Shown: positions 25,501 through 39,741, counted from the first letter of the stretch. The stretch: DNA of 64,000 bases from Marsupella aquatica (GCA_973895155.1 OZ316896.1:496001-560000); one strand, 5' to 3'. Notes: generated from the letters alone by a model not told the origin. Numbers and translations: made by a program.

Positions 25501-28490
25501 TCAAGAGCATATTTCTACCTTATGCCTTTCAAAGTCGAGGTTACTATAGATGGATCGGGAGGGAAAAGCAGGGTTGTTGCAATTGCGAGATCCCTTAGTC
25601 TGAAAATCCAAGTGATTGTGGAAGCTGAAAAATTGGTGCCTCTTATTTTTTCGGTTTTTGGCAGAACTTGATTGATCTTGCTGGTTCTGAGAGTTCGAAA
25701 ACTGAGACCACTGGGCTAAGGCGCAAAGAAGGTTCATACATCAACAAAAGTCTGTTGACACTGGGCACGGTATGACTGCCTCTAGGGCTTCTTGTGATTT
25801 ATCAATATGTGATTTGGTTGTTGTATCAACTATGAGATTGGGTGCGGCCATCCCAAAGACTCGAGATTGTTGTGTGTCCAGTTGTGCTTTCGTGCTAGGC
25901 ATCTGAGAGAGAATGTTGCAGGTAATAGCAAAATTGAGTGAAGGGAAGGCTTCTCATATACCCTACCGAGATTCCAAGCTCACCCGACTCCTGCAATCAT
26001 CTTTAAGTGGCCATGGGCGGATATCGGTACAATCTCTTGTTCACCTACTTTTAGAACTATAGTAACTTTTGCTTTTATTGAAGGAGCGTATTGCTGAGAA
26101 CCATTGGCTTTTCTCCAGCTTGACTCGATATGACCTTTACATCAATCTTTTTGATATATGCCAAGAAAATGATAAATGAAAATTTTCTTGGTAGTTTGGT
26201 TCTTGAATCATGATTTTATTAGTCCCTTTGTCAGTAACGTGATACTGTCTCTCATTTATTTGCTGGGCCTTGTCCTTTTTGCAGCTTATTTGTACAATAA
26301 CTCCCGCATCAAGCAATAATGAGGAGACCCATAATACATTAAAATTTGCCCATAGAGCAAAGCGTGTGGAGATTCATGCCGCGCCAAATAGGGTATGTTC
26401 GGAACCTATCCCCTCTATTATTGGGTCTGTACATCTGAGTCCATAAGTAGGAACCTGCTTGCAAAGGAATCTGCTCTCAACATTTTCATGGTCTTCATTT
26501 TTTAAATCATCATTTTCGCAAAGCTGTTGGAGGTGTTCATTGCTGTCAGTTTTCTTGACAGATCCTTGACGAGAAGTCTTTGATCAAAAAGTATCAAAGG
26601 GAGATCAGCAGCTTGAAGCAGGAACTGGATCAGTTGAAGCGGGGTATTCTTGAGAAGCCATTTGTCGTGACAAATAATCACGAGGATCTCGTCACCCTTC
26701 GACAGCAGGTTGGATAACTCGGCCGAGTTTTCATCTCATGAGATTTGACCGTTTTGTAGGCTGAGCACAGTATACAATGGTTTTGTTTTATTTATTTCTC
26801 TTGGCACTTACGACATCTGAAAAAATTCCAGCATTGAGTATAGGCACCTAGAACACTGATCTTATCATTCGTGAGATGAGAGGTGTATGACTTATCGTCA
26901 GGTTGGCTGATCATCGGGAATGACTAATGTCTGTACTCTATATCTCCAAATGGTTCGCATAAGGTGGTCAGATGTACTCTAAGGAGCGCCCTGATCTGGT
27001 ACAATTGAATATTGTCCCGTGAATAGGTTTAGCTCATGCTGCTCCTACAATGCGAATTATGTTAATTTTGTCTACAAAAGAGGAATTAATCTATTTGCAC
27101 CCCAACTGTCGTTGTTCTAACCGGCAGTCCTCTTCAGTGGCTCATAAACAGCCATGTGCAATGGCACCAGCTTGAGTGTGTGCATTGGCACCAACTTGAG
27201 TGTGGGATTTTGAAAACTGGATTGCCCATGTGGATTCTGGGTACTTAAGGCCTAATCGCCTGTGTGGATTGAGAGTTTTTTCCACACATGGTATCTTCTT
27301 CAGTTGGGAGAAAGTAAATTTATGGCCTGAGTGTCCCCGCCGCCCTTCTCTTTGTTGTGTTTTGTGAGGCATTGGATGGAGGGGTGCTTATTCATCTTGT
27401 CTCTACTTGTGCCCATGGTTGCAGTTGGAAGCAGGTCAAGTCAAAATGCAGTCTCGTTTGGAGGAAGAAGAACAGGCCAAGGCTGCTCTCATGGGAAGGA
27501 TTCAAAGACTCACGAAGCTGATCTTGGTTTCTACTAAGAATTCTATTCCACCAACTCACCTTATTCAAGAGAAGCCTCTGCATCGGCGAAGGCATTCTTT
27601 TGGAGAGGAAGAGGTATGATTTGCCCGTGTTATCCTATTGTCCGATGCAACGGATTTCATGTTGCGTTGCACTTGCCTTAAATTTCACATGTACCAAGGT
27701 ATCTAATTTCCGATTTGCAGGAATGATAACCTATTTACTAAGAGAGTGATCGAATTACTGTACGCTTGAAAGGGAAGGTTGTTTTAGGGCTTAAGAGAGA
27801 AACCGGAACCAGCGTAGCCGACACCCAAGTAAAATATTCACAAAAGGCACTAGTTAGGGGCAAATCTTATTTGTGAATTCTGCACCATGTTGGGCAATCG
27901 GAGGAAAAAGATGAACAAATTGATTACGTTCTTACAAAAAGTGCATTTGCATTATGCGGTTCTTTGGATTGCAGCTAGCCTACCTTCCAGATAAGCGGCG
28001 TGATCTCGTCCAGTTGGATGATGAAGATGACTCAGGAAATGGTAATCCAGACTCAGAGGCATCGGCTGAAGGAAAGGGAGACAGCACTGAGCAGGAGGAG
28101 AGGTCTAAGGATGAGAAGAAGACAAAGAAGCGCGGAATGCTAGCCTGGTTCAAGCTCAGGGTATATCTAATACTTCAAAACAATATATATATATATCCAT
28201 TCTAGGATTCAGCCTCTAGAGTCTTGCAAATTGAGAGCAGTGATAAGGTTTTAGTCTTCTAACTTTGTTCAGGCTGCATTCTCGGGTTTGACTGATCTGA
28301 TAGCATTGGCTGTTGATACAATGTCCAGTGCCCCACCACCCCAATCCCTTCCCATCATTATGATGATGGGACCATCGTGTGAAAATTCATAGGATTGAAT
28401 ATTGAACATAACTTCAAAATTTAATGAATAGTCTGTCTTGGGTGGTCAGCGGTTGCTGACTACTGATGATTGTTTTCCTTTTTCCTGCTC

Positions 28491-28547
<57 letters not shown>

Positions 28548-31500
28548 CTCGAAAGCTATTTCCTGTCATCCGTTGAATCAGACAGATAATCTGTCTTTAT
28601 GCTACTGCTGACAAGCTAAACAAGACGCTGAACACTGAATCTTGTCGGTTTTGGATCGCAGAGGAACGAGAATCTTCATTTGAGTCCAGGTACAAGTCTG
28701 GACGTGGATAGCTCCCCTCTGGTATCGCCAGGCTCATTGCACACTCCCCTGGAACAGGTTTTGGATTTTAGAGGGGCTCGCAGAAATTCAATCAGTCGAA
28801 GGGTTGATGAACTCCTTCCTGAACCCACTCAAGCAGGAGAGCTTTTCAGTGCAACTGTCCGGGGTAGAAGGCCACCACCTGTAAGTTGTGGTTGGGGAAG
28901 TCTGTGTTGAGGAAATCGCCGATTTTCTATGGTTTCTCGTGAATTACCGTATTCAGAAGAATTACTACCCATTTTATGTTGAAAATAGATCAAGATGCCA
29001 TAATAAATTGTGTGGTTGTCCTGGTGTGCAGACTGGTACAACTATGGCAGATCAAATGGACCTTCTTCGGGAGCAAGTGAAAATGCTTCAAGGTGAAGTT
29101 GCTCTTTGTACAAGTTCGTTGAAGAGGTTGTCAGAGCAAGCTGCGCAGAACCCAGATGACTCGCAAATTCAGGTTTGTCCATTTTCTTTGTTGCAGGACA
29201 CTGTTTTCTCGCACACTTCAACAATTCTTTGACAGGAACTCATTTTGTCATTTCCCTCAGTTCATTTAGTAATGTATTTCTAGGACAGTTTGGGGTTCTG
29301 TGTCCCTGGACTGATTTTATGATGGACTAGCCTGGTTGTTGTTGTTAGATTCTTATACATCGACAACTGACGATATTTTTCAGATACGAATGATCGTCTG
29401 CTTGAAGGATTCTATTCTCAGAATTTTATTTTCTGTAAACTGTATTCCTCATTTTGGGATGCTTGGACTTTACAATCAAATGAATCCATTTAAATCACGG
29501 TGTCCCTTTCATTCGATCCAGGTTCAGATGCAAAAGCTCAAAGAAGAAATTTACGAGAAGAGAAGGCAGATGAAGCTCATAGAGCAGCGTATTGGAAGTG
29601 CCGACGGTGTTCCTGCAACATCATCGTCATTTGAAATGTCACAGGTATGCCAAACTTGGTTCCTTTGTGGATGTCGAGTCACTTTATGGTTGCTGTGTAT
29701 TTCGACTAGTGGACCGTATATACTTTTGCGATGTTCCCTGGTCAGCCCATATCTCGATTCACAGACCTTATTGTATTGCTGCATACCCCCGTTGATGTTT
29801 ACACAGCCATTCTTGTAAATGAGGTCTTATTTCTTTTGAGGTGTTTACTCAGAATGTTGTGTGTTAATGTTTTTGCTGCCTTGCAGACCATCTCCAAGCT
29901 CATGACCCAGATAAATGAAAAGGCATTTGACTTAGAGGTAGACGACTACCACCGAAATGTGATCCTTACTGATCGATTCGTTGAGGGTGCCCAGTTCTGT
30001 GGAGAGCTGTAGTTGTTTAGTAAAAAGCTGTTTTTAACGTCTGTGACAAATGGGAAAATTACAAATGCAATGAAAGTATGTTGGAATTCGTTTATCTGAA
30101 TAACGTGAGTTGTAATCATACATTTGGATTTAGTAAGTGGAATCTAAAGTTCATACTTCTACTGTGTTCGAGAAGTCAAATCCTAGTACAGAAGTACTTG
30201 CCCCAACATGATTCAGGGTACCTGAAAGTAGAGCAGCGAAAAGAACTCCCAAGGGAATTGCATTATCGTGAAATGCGGTTTTAATTCAAAGCTTTGGGGA
30301 AGAGAGAATGCTTAGGGAGAGTGCGTGCGAAGTACATTTTGTCATCCATTAATTTTTGGGCTGTAGGTGTTGTCAAAGAGTTGATTCCTAAATAGTTTTA
30401 GAGGTGTTCAACTGGGAGTTCAAATCTTTCCTGAGGGGCGAAACACCTTCTTCACCTTCAAGAACACTTCGTAGATGAATTACTTGCCCACCAGAGAAGT
30501 TGTCTACATCGACTTAACGATTGACCTCCTTCACATCTGCAGAACTGTCCAGAGAAATAAAGAAAAAGTCGAGTTATACTACGATACAGTATTGTTCATT
30601 CTTTGGCAAAGAATTCCGGAGAGTATGAATGACTATATTCGCAGAATGGGGGATAGAATGAAATCCTAATTGGTTCCTTTGTGATTGCAGATAAAAAGTG
30701 CCGACAACAGGATACTGCAGGAGCAGTTGTCAACAAAGGTACCTTTGATGACTTTGCATGCTCACAAGTCTCCTGTTCTATCATCTCTCAAACATGGTTT
30801 TGATTTTGTTTATATCTTCGAAAAATTAATCTCTGTGTATCTAGACGTCTACGAACACAAGAAAGATTGTAGCCAAACTTTCTAGTAGAACTTTGGAGAA
30901 AGAATCCAATTTTAGAATAAGAAACTGTAATTGCAATAATCGTTAATCAAGCGTAAGGATTTGTTTTTCAAGAAAAATTGATAGAATCTACCTTATGTGA
31001 AGTTATTCTTACGTTTGTCAATTGAGAAATACGTGATGTCCATGGCTGTGAGATGAAAGCTGATTTTTTCTTATATGTGTGCAGGCTGTAGAGATGACTC
31101 GGCTGCAGGAGACCGTGAAGGAGCTTCGGCAGCAGCTAGCAGCAGCATTGGAGAAGGTCAATAAACTTAGGTCAGCAGATAGTCTAGTGGAAAGCAATGA
31201 AGAGATTGGAGGTTGGCTAAACACTGGGGGATTGTCTGGAGAGCTTCGTGTTGTTGAAACCGGGTCAGATGCTGGGCTTCAGTCTTCGAGTAGAAGCTCT
31301 GGTGAAATCAACATTGAAGAACCGAAATCGCTTCGATCTCGAGTGGTTCAGCAGGTTTGGTCACCTAATATCTTATTTCCACAGCTTTATCTTCTAGATT
31401 TTGTAATATTGAAGCGGTTTATTATCTGCTGAAGATTCAAGCATTCCAAGTATTTCGGGGTACATACATTTCTTGAACAGTTTTCAAATGAGTCTGCGAG

Positions 31501-34106
31501 TTAGTTGTATCTGCAAGACTAGCTTGTACCAGTTTTTGAAGAGGGCTCTCCTGAGTGTGCGTGAGCTTAGGGTTGGCTATGCTCTATAATATGCACACGA
31601 TATAAATTTTCGACCAGTCCAATCTTTCACTCTTCAGACAGAGAGTTTGATAAACTGACTCTTCTTTATTATGCACAACACTCGAGGATCTGGATTGAGT
31701 TGAGGTGTAATGGAAACTTGTTACTTGTAAATTAAATTATTCATCAATTTCGGGTAAATGTTATTTTGTAAATCGGATTTAGTCCAGTACACTGACTTCA
31801 TATTTGTGTGATCTCAGCTCTCTGAAATCGAAATTCTAAAACAGGAGAAACTAATCCTGGTGGAGGAGAAGCAGAAGTTCAGCCAAGAGAGAGTGAAGTT
31901 GGAACAAGACAAAGAGAGCCTGCAAATCGAAGGACAACAGCTTGCAGACGAGGCTGCCTTTGCAAGAGAGCTCGCTTCACGAGCTGTGGTAGAGTTGAAG
32001 AATTTAGCTGACGAAGTCACCAAACTTTCCTACCAGAATGCTCAGCTATCCAGTGACTTGACAACAGCACAGGAGCTGGCATATGCCACCGCCGCTAAGC
32101 TGCCGCCAAAGTTGAAACACACTGTGCACAAACAATGCCAAACGGATGAGCAGAGTGTAAATGGCGTTCTCGACGATATCAATATCAGGGGGCCGCATGC
32201 CAACAAAAATCCGTACTTCAGTGACATGGGACAGGAATTGAAAGCTGCTCAGGAGATCCAAGATTCTCTAAAAGTGGCATTGATGGAGAAGGAACAGAAG
32301 GAGGCAGAGCTCGTAAAGCAGGTCGAGGAATCCAAACAACGTGAGACAGATCTCGAGAACGATCTCGCAGGGATGTGGGTCCTCGTAGCTCAGCTTAGGA
32401 AAGAGCAAGAGCTGGCAAAGTTGTCCGATAATACTCCCAAACAAGAGTCCAGAAGCAACAGTGTAGGCGAATACTTTCAGAATGAAAACAAGGGCGTAAA
32501 AGTTAAAGACGTGTACGAACAACCGAGTGTTCAATTGGAGGACATTCAATCGCAGCTGCGACGTGAACAGCAACGTTCCCAAGAGTTGGAGACAAGCATA
32601 TTGCACTTGAAGGTAAGGGTCTAGTAATAAGCTTCGACGGCCTCAATTTGTATTTCCTTTGTACGCTTTCAAAAGTGAGATGACCAGGACGAAATACGTT
32701 TTGACCTGCAAATCATTTTGTGCCTGAATATGGACTTTTCCTTGTTTTCCTGTCTGCTAGGGGATTAGTCAGTGGTGTTGATATCTAAGCATCTGTCTAT
32801 TTGTATGCTTTCGCAGAGCGAGCAGCTGGACGACCTCGATCTTGACACGCTCTATGAACTACAAAATGTTCATGTCGAAGCACTCACCAAGCTTTGCCAA
32901 GCCAAGGTATCCATCTTTCTGTACCTACTTTCAGCTTCGTTCAAATCTCCTGCTTTGACATAAACACATAACCTCCATACGACCGTTTGAATTGAACTTA
33001 TGTCTTAACCCATCCGAAAGACTCAATTCCTCTTTATTCATCAAACGTGAATCATTTTCGAATCTGCATTTTCTGCTGTCAAGATCATTTCTGATCGTTT
33101 CAATGAAGCTTATTTCCGAACGTATCCGAAAGACTCAATCCCTTTCTATTCATGAAACCTGAATCATTTATGATTATTTATATTCTGCTGTCTAGATTCT
33201 TTCTCAGTGAATCTTCGCTCTCTTGTCAATTTGTGGTTCATTGATGACACGTTCACAGTCAGTATTTCATGCCATTGTCAAACCCGATTGGTAATTTTCT
33301 CTTTCTTATCTCTGAAATTCTCTAACTTGGAAGTTGTCAAGAATTCTCGAACAAAATCTGAAAATGAGCGGACAGGACACGTTTCAAGGATAGTCTTTTT
33401 AAGCTCTTTGAATGTAACGTAATCTGTAATGCTGAAATTTAGATGATGTTGTGCTTGACGTGAAGTCTGGTTCATTCTTTCGCAGGGTCAAAAACAGAAA
33501 AAACTGGAGAAAGAAAGACTTGAAAGAGACAGGATGGAGAAGGAGCGGGAGCGCGAAAGACAGACAGATTTCCATGCCGGGACAGTAGGATCTGTTAGGG
33601 GAGGAGTTGACCAGCAACTGCACGAAGAGGAGCGCAGTGTTTGTAAAGTATGTTTCGAATCTCCAACAGCTGCAGTTCTTCTCCCTTGCAGACATTTCTG
33701 CTGTAAGTTGATTTCTCTTTCTTTGAGCATCAAGTTTGATTTATTCCGTTATCGCTTTTTCTTTGGATATCTCGCCAATGTCGTTCCCTTTAGTTGACTC
33801 TTCTCTGATGTGATATTCTCATGGCCATTTATTTGGTGTCCTTTTCCAACATCATTTCTGTCCTTTTGTAGATGGCAGGACGTTTCTTTGAGCTCCATTT
33901 CCAATCTCACTTGTTTTCAAGTTCATTTCAGTTTATTCAGACATATTCTCAGAATCCAAGTGAACTCTTCATGTCGTTAAGTTGAAGTGAAGAGTTTGAC
34001 GTGTGACATTGCTTTTGCAGTATGTAAGATATGTGCAGTCGCCTGTACAGAGTGTCCACTCTGTAGAAGTGCCATAACTGATCGGATTGTAACCTTCGCC
34101 TGCTGA
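19586..34106 (+). CDS. KIN7: KIN-7 (CENP-E-type) kinesin with C-terminal RING finger
   Basis: Twenty-six exons join in frame to about 1301 residues: 19586-19980, 21791-21888, 22048-22137, 23256-23308, 23593-23658, 24129-24182, 24374-24433, 24568-24646, 24889-24956, 25245-25307, 25665-25769, 25922-26026, 26285-26392, 26562-26708, 27425-27613, 27975-28160, 28662-28880, 29032-29172, 29522-29644, 29887-29937, 30691-30738, 31085-31354, 31818-32612, 32817-32906, 33486-33702, 34021-34106. A Ser/Arg-rich N-terminus precedes the motor (about 120-448) with P-loop GVTSSGKT (201-208), switch [12 protein letters not shown] (306-316) and switch II DLAGSE (346-351), all intact. A neck ([19 protein letters not shown]), long coiled coils and a C3HC4 RING (CKVC...CRHFCLCKIC...CPLC, 1254-1288) follow. 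This matches the plant KIN-7 MKRP-type subgroup, ATP-driven microtubule motors. The RING suggests ubiquitin-ligase activity, not shown here. The Ser/Arg-rich start could be a targeting peptide. Two ATGs (19586, 19589) are adjacent. Confidence 0.96.
28490..28544 (+). repeat. TG microsatellite in a kinesin intron
   Basis: About 26 TG units with one TATG interruption, in the intron between exons 16 and 17. It has no coding effect and is likely length-variable. Confidence 0.97.
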
Positions 34107-36563
34107 AGCCACAGGTAAAGAAATACTTTTTCTCCCAAAAATTCGATGCTTGCTTCACGGCAGTTGCATGAATGATTGTGTCCCCTCTAAATCTCCTTGA
34201 TGCATTCCCCACAGGGGTCTCCTTCCTGAACCTCCCTACCCCTTCAGAAATGAATCGAGAATCTAGCACTTGTGCGGAGATGGCCAGTCAAGTACAGTAG
34301 TCTGATCTCTTGGTACTGAGTTCATCATCCTCGGATAGTTCGATTTTCTGTTGTCTTTCAATCTGAATGAGGTTTCTTGGTAACTCGGTTCAAATGAGGG
34401 GGTTTTAGGAAAACTAACAAGTAATCTTTTCGGGATATGGATCGGATTTCTCCAGGGCTAAACTTGTGTTGTGTCTCACTGTCCCGTCTTTTGCAGGGAT
34501 AACCTAACCTCTATGTAATGTAACGGGCGTTTACTGCAAAACCGCTGCAGTCTTGTAGACATGAAGCTTTCTAGGAATTTTAGGCAATTCTTTTAACACT
34601 ATAAATGTCAGTGTAGAAATGCGGCCAAGACGCTGTAGTAGTAGGCAATAGAAGAAGTTGACACTAGTGCTGCCGGCATTGAGGATCTGTAATCTACCTC
34701 GGAATAGGTGGTAGATCCCAATAGCATTGAGTTGAATAGATGTGTGACCTTAACGCCTAGCAGGGATTTGTGCTTGATCTTTAGGGTTTAAACCCCTGCC
34801 AGGTCGTCGAGGATTCTCAGTGTGCTCGGGGGACCTCGTGTGCCCTCACTCAACCACCGGGGATGGCCGGTTCTGACCTTTTCATGGTCTACTTATTTAT
34901 TTCTGTTTACTCAAGAAAAGTTGAAGGATTTACAATAGCAAACTTTGATGTTCTACCGTGCAAAACCTCTACATTAGGTGTCGAGTGATCGCATTATGAG
35001 CATACTTATGTGTCTGGGAGATGCTCATTTATATTTTAGACAGCATACCTAATTTATGATTTTCTTACATTTTGCGTGAGCCGGTCAACAGTTTCCATTT
35101 TCTAGATCTGGTGTGGGAATCGGAAACAAGATACACCTCATTGCGAGTCCTCTTTGAGCAAAGCAGTGTCGAGAGTTTTCTCGAAGTAATGACATATCCT
35201 TTAACTTGCAATAACCGCCAGAATTGAACGATTTTCATGTACTTTCAGTCGAGATGGTAATTCAAAGGTGGAAATCTTCCTACGTTCAAATCTCACCACA
35301 TGAGTTCGAGCGAGACTTGGTTGATGAATTGCAACTGAACATGATGAATTTCAAAATCTTACATTTTGTTGCTCTCCGAAATTTGATCTTCACAATTAGG
35401 GACGATGTGTCTGAGAAATTGTGCAGGACTAACCGGAGGGAACAAATCGATTAACAAGGAACAAAGCTTACATTCTTCATGTCCTGTTCCAATGTGAACA
35501 GACTCGTCTTTCTACAGAACTTGCTTGAGTGCTTTAAGCTGGCATCTGGTCTGAGCATTCACATTCCCCACGTGAATTAATAGGAAGCAGGGAACAAATG
35601 TACTGGAGGTGAATTGTGAGTGTTGGTTGTGACTACCAATTTAATTCCATCGTTGGACCTGAAAGTGATCATCCCACACATTTCCTACGATTGTCCATTT
35701 CACCATAGGGAGCTCCCTATTCTATCATGAGTAGAGTGGCAAAAGTAGGCCTTGTTCAATACGAGAAACCAGTTTTGTAAGCGCCTGAGTGCTGCGTGCT
35801 GCATTGGTTGGCAAGTGGATTGAAGGACCTTTCATCCATGGCCACAGCATTGGCACCTACAACTCATCCTTGATTTTGCAAATTTAAGAATCTCATTCTT
35901 TAACTCCACGGAATCGTCATTGTGCATGTGACTAGTGCGACTCATGCTAACTTTTCATGGCTTACTCTTTAGTTAGTTTTACTCACACTAATTTTGTGTT
36001 AACACTATTTCCACATTTACTCACACTAATTTTGTGCTATTTACACATGAATGAGTTTTTGTGCTAAGACTATTTCCACATGAATGAGTGTTAGTGTCTC
36101 AAGAGTGAAAATATAGAGGGAAAAATTATATTGGAAAATACACAAGAATAGTGTTACTTTAGACTGAAGATCATCCATTGTTCACAAGCAATTTTAGAAA
36201 CCTGACAGAGACTGTTCTGGAAAACTGACAGTAATTCGTGTTACACTCAAAATCACTTTTACCAAAACTAATACTAAGGAGTACCTACTAAATACTATTA
36301 AGATACTACCAAAATTTCATACTAACTCTAACTCTTGGATAACACTAATTAGTATTCTATCAAAAATTTGTACTAACATGTACCTACTAAATCCGATCCT
36401 ACTTCCGAAATCTAAGGCCCTACTAAATCCGATAGAACAAAATGATGAAGGTGTGTAAAGCACATGATTCAAACAAATCTCAAAGTTGACATGTGACGAT
36501 CGGTATTGCTTGAAACAACTTCATGACGTCGGTTCCTTGGGAGCTTAGTGTGATGTCTACTCC
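34107..36563. other. Intergenic between kinesin and SABATH copy A
   Basis: The first few hundred bases should be the kinesin 3' untranslated region. No gene is recognised. At 35980-36090 a 38-bp unit (ACTCACACTAATTTTGTG core) is duplicated in A/T-rich sequence. At 36240-36430 there are loose repeats of ACTAATACT/CTACTAAAT type. Confidence 0.5.
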
Positions 36564-38385
36564 CTAAGTGCGGATCAGAGCAAGACGCACCGCACAAGTA
36601 CGAAGACCGATGCATGGCGTCGTGTCTCGCAATGTGTGATACCGTTGCCAAATGATTTCAGCAAGATTTCGGCCGAAATGTGCTCCCAAGAGATCGCTGA
36701 ACAACGCTTTCCACATGCCTGATATCTGTCTAGACAGGTCAGCGGCTTCTGCCCCAGCTGATGCTGCCGCGACTACATCGGCTTTCAGTTCAACTTCTAC
36801 TGTTTCGGCTCTCACGACATTGAACATAGAACCGCAATATGCTAGAGCGTCTGTTAGATCTTCCATGCTTCGGTTGTACATTGGAAGGTTGAATGCATCA
36901 CGTTGCTGTTCAGTCACGAGACCCTGCGCAGATACATGTATGCAATGGATTGTATTTTCACATGCTGCAAAGGTCACTTCAAAACTCTGAGCTGGATTTC
37001 ACTGAATCTTTAATCGACAACTATTAATTGTTCAGCTCAAATATATAGAGAAGCCCCCGGCATATGGAATTTCGGAACAGGACTCTACAAGAAAGACCTT
37101 TCGACATAGCCCCATCCTAGCTAAAATTCACATAATTGGGTGATGTGCATACCTCGGCAACCAGATCAGTCAAGACCTCATCAAGCTCCGCTATAAATTT
37201 CTCCATAACATCGTTCGATGGCTCGTCTGGGCCGGAGGTTGATCTCCCGTAGCATAAGACGAACAACAATCCTCCTGAAACGAGCTCTGCTGCCCTAGCT
37301 AAGAGAAAGTTCTTCAAATCCAAGAGAGCTTGCTTCTGGTATGCTTTTGCCACAGCTGAACGCGAATGTATTATCCATGTCTTGCCTCTGTTATATGCTG
37401 CAGACTCGTTGTGGAGGATCGCATCAGGGATCTGCAAACGACAACGTTTCTGTCGTAAAGTAGTCGAAGTTTAATCAAGAACTAACTAAGCAATCAATTT
37501 GATTTTGAGATTGACAATGCTCAGTTGCCTCACTAACAGTCCATAATGCAGATAATTTGCATGAAGAATAAGCACGCATTTTTACTCGTGGGGTCCTCTT
37601 ACCGGGCCTCTTACTTTGCTGAAGACATGCTCAATTAGTATTGTTTGTATTTGAATCGTTGTGCTCTATATTTCTGTCAGTCACTATATCTCAAACCTTT
37701 ATAGACATGTACACGAAAATCTACATGGGTCCAGCACAGAAGTTCTATGGGCGCTCCACGACCTAGGCCGTAGTTAGCGTAGGACCGTGAAGGTCACGAG
37801 CGTAAGCGAATATTTAACGAACATATATTGATGAGAATGACATACCGTAGATAACCAATGTAGACTGTATGAGGAGTAGAAGATATGAACAGATGAATCA
37901 GGAAAAAGACGGTTATAAAAAGACCCCGGCACACCAGCTGCGTAGAAATTCTTGGCTCTGCTATCATCGCTCAACAACTGGAATAGATTGTTGAAGTCGT
38001 TCGATGGCAGATCGTTGAAATAAGCCTGGAACGTCGCATCTTCGGGCAGGCGTTTTCTCAACTTGCCAAATATATCTGCTACGACGTCGATTGAGTTAGG
38101 ACCCGAAGAGCTTCCGAGATCAGCGGCAACTACGGGGCGCCCGTCAGAGGGAAGAATAACTTTCTCAAGCGCGTCATGCAGAGCTCCCTCCAGCACCCTG
38201 GCGAGAGCCAATTGAATCTTCGAGTTGCGACTGTAACTGTCCTCCCCGTCGCCTTTGACCATGGAGAAAAGTTTCTGCTTAGAATTACCGAGAGTAGCTG
38301 TCCTCGAGTAATCGTCCGCGTCTGATCCATCGTTAGTGCTTCGCACATCTGCCGGCACATCCATGCGTGGACGGCTAGACGACAT
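36564..38385 (-). CDS. SABATH carboxyl methyltransferase, copy A
   Basis: Three exons, 38385-37846, 37431-37153 and 36923-36564 (540+279+360 nt), give 392 residues, the usual SABATH length. SABATH enzymes transfer a methyl group from S-adenosylmethionine to the carboxyl of small acids such as salicylate, jasmonate or cinnamate. Visible motifs are SMVKGDGEDSYSRNS (substrate/SAM region, about 41-55), the SAM motif AADLGSSSGPNS (88-98), FNDLPSNDFN, GVPGSFYNRLFP and SLHWLST, whose Trp lines the acceptor pocket. Exon 2 gives YNRGKTWIIHSRSAVAKAYQ and ELVSGGLL. The first 40 residues are an extra Ser/Asp-rich tail. The start is the first ATG in the frame; an in-frame GTG lies 12 nt upstream. The acid substrate cannot be read from the sequence. 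Copy A is the most diverged of the three. Confidence 0.93.
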
Positions 38386-38455
38386 TTCCTGCCTCACTGG
38401 CTTTCTCCTTACAACAATTGGAGTCTACTCAACGCTAAAATTCTTCCTCACGAAT

Positions 38456-38545
38456 AGGAGGAATGGCGAGCGTTTCCTGGTGTAGTTAGTAGTCTTTAGA
38501 GAAATTGCGAATCGGGCACTATCCTCTAATCGATCATGCTTTGGG
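38456..38545 (-). promoter_or_regulatory. Conserved upstream block, SABATH copy A
   Basis: A block about 70-160 bp before the start codon, containing AGGAATGG, GAGAAATTGCG, ATCGGGCACT and CTAATCGATCA, recurs in the same order upstream of copies B and C. It is probably core promoter or 5' leader kept after duplication. No specific factor site is claimed. Confidence 0.6.
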
Positions 38546-38844
38546 GTAGGATGAGAATGTAGAAAAAAGTCCTTCTACCGAATGAATTACTGAATAATGA
38601 ATGACAAAACGGCATTAAATAGGCTGCAGTATACTAACCCAGCAAATGAGCACCCAGTGGGCCGGATTCGAAATTAATAATCTATAGGCAAATGGCCAAA
38701 ATTTGCCAAGTACTCCCTCAGGATTGACTCGTGCTACTTGAACAAAGAGAATTAAAGAAAAACATTGAAAACGTTCGCCAAATTTTGAGGAGACAGGTTT
38801 GCACTAAGGACAATTATGAGAGTTGACATTAATGGCTAGACACT

Positions 38845-39741
38845 ACCGCAGGTTAAATCTACACCGGGTCAATGCTCCCTGATTGTCCTGGGCCCCGTAC
38901 ACTGCCCATCCCAGTCCCCGATGTTGCTGCCCTCTCCGGACCGAGTTTGCCAGAACATAAACTAATATTCTATCATTTTTTCACCTGCTCCGGCCCGATT
39001 AACATTCATTGTGCCATTGACTTCTTCCTTGTGTTTTGGCACCCTTCACCTTTTGTCGCTCGCTCCAGGTTTATGTTTTGACTTCAGGTTTATGTTTTGG
39101 CACGTACCCTTCACCTTTTGTCTCTCGTTCCAGGCCTATCAACTTTGTGCCATCAACTTCTTCCTTGTGGAGTTGTGGCTTATGTTCTGGCAACATTTTT
39201 GTCCAACAAAGTCATGCCCCGCTAGGGAGTCGTGCTTGCTTCGTGACAAAGTCTAAGTGTTGAAGTACAGCCTAGTACTTTGGTTAGGAAGTATGATTGA
39301 TAGAGTCTTGGTCGCTATTCTGCCAAATGTTTCTTCTCTATGGAGTTGTGGTTCATGTTTTGGCAGCACTTCTTTTCAATGGAGTCATCTTTGTTTCATA
39401 ATAAAGTCTAAGTGTTCAGGCAGTACTTTGGATAAGAGTCATGGTTAATGATAGAGTATTGGTTTATGTTATGGTAAACTTGGGCCGGAGCAAGCAACAA
39501 AAATGGGGACTTGGGCCGGAGCGGGCGAAAGCAAGTGAAGGGTGCCAGAACATAATTAAAACTCAAAGTCGATGGCACAAAGTTGTTCGAGCCGGAGCAA
39601 GTGACAAAATGGTAGAGTATTAGTTTATGTTCTGGTAAACTCGGGCCGGAGGGGGCAGCAACATCGGGGACTGGGACGGGCAGTGTACGGGGTCCCAAGA
39701 AGATCGGGGAGCATTAATGCGGTGTAGATTTAATGCTCGGT
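38845..39741. mobile_element. Non-autonomous Mutator-like foldback element, 897 bp
   Basis: The left 160 bp and right 160 bp are inverted copies with few differences. Both contain TTAAATCTACACCG, a CCCGTACACTGCC block and CCAGAACATAAACTAATA. The inverted symmetry continues further inward (GTGCCAGAACAT, TTTGTGCCAT). The 9-bp sequence CTAGACACT flanks it directly at 38836-38844 and 39742-39750. Long terminal inverted repeats with a 9-bp target duplication are the hallmark of Mutator-like elements. It has no coding capacity for a transposase. A hAT origin (8-bp duplication) is less likely. Confidence 0.8.
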
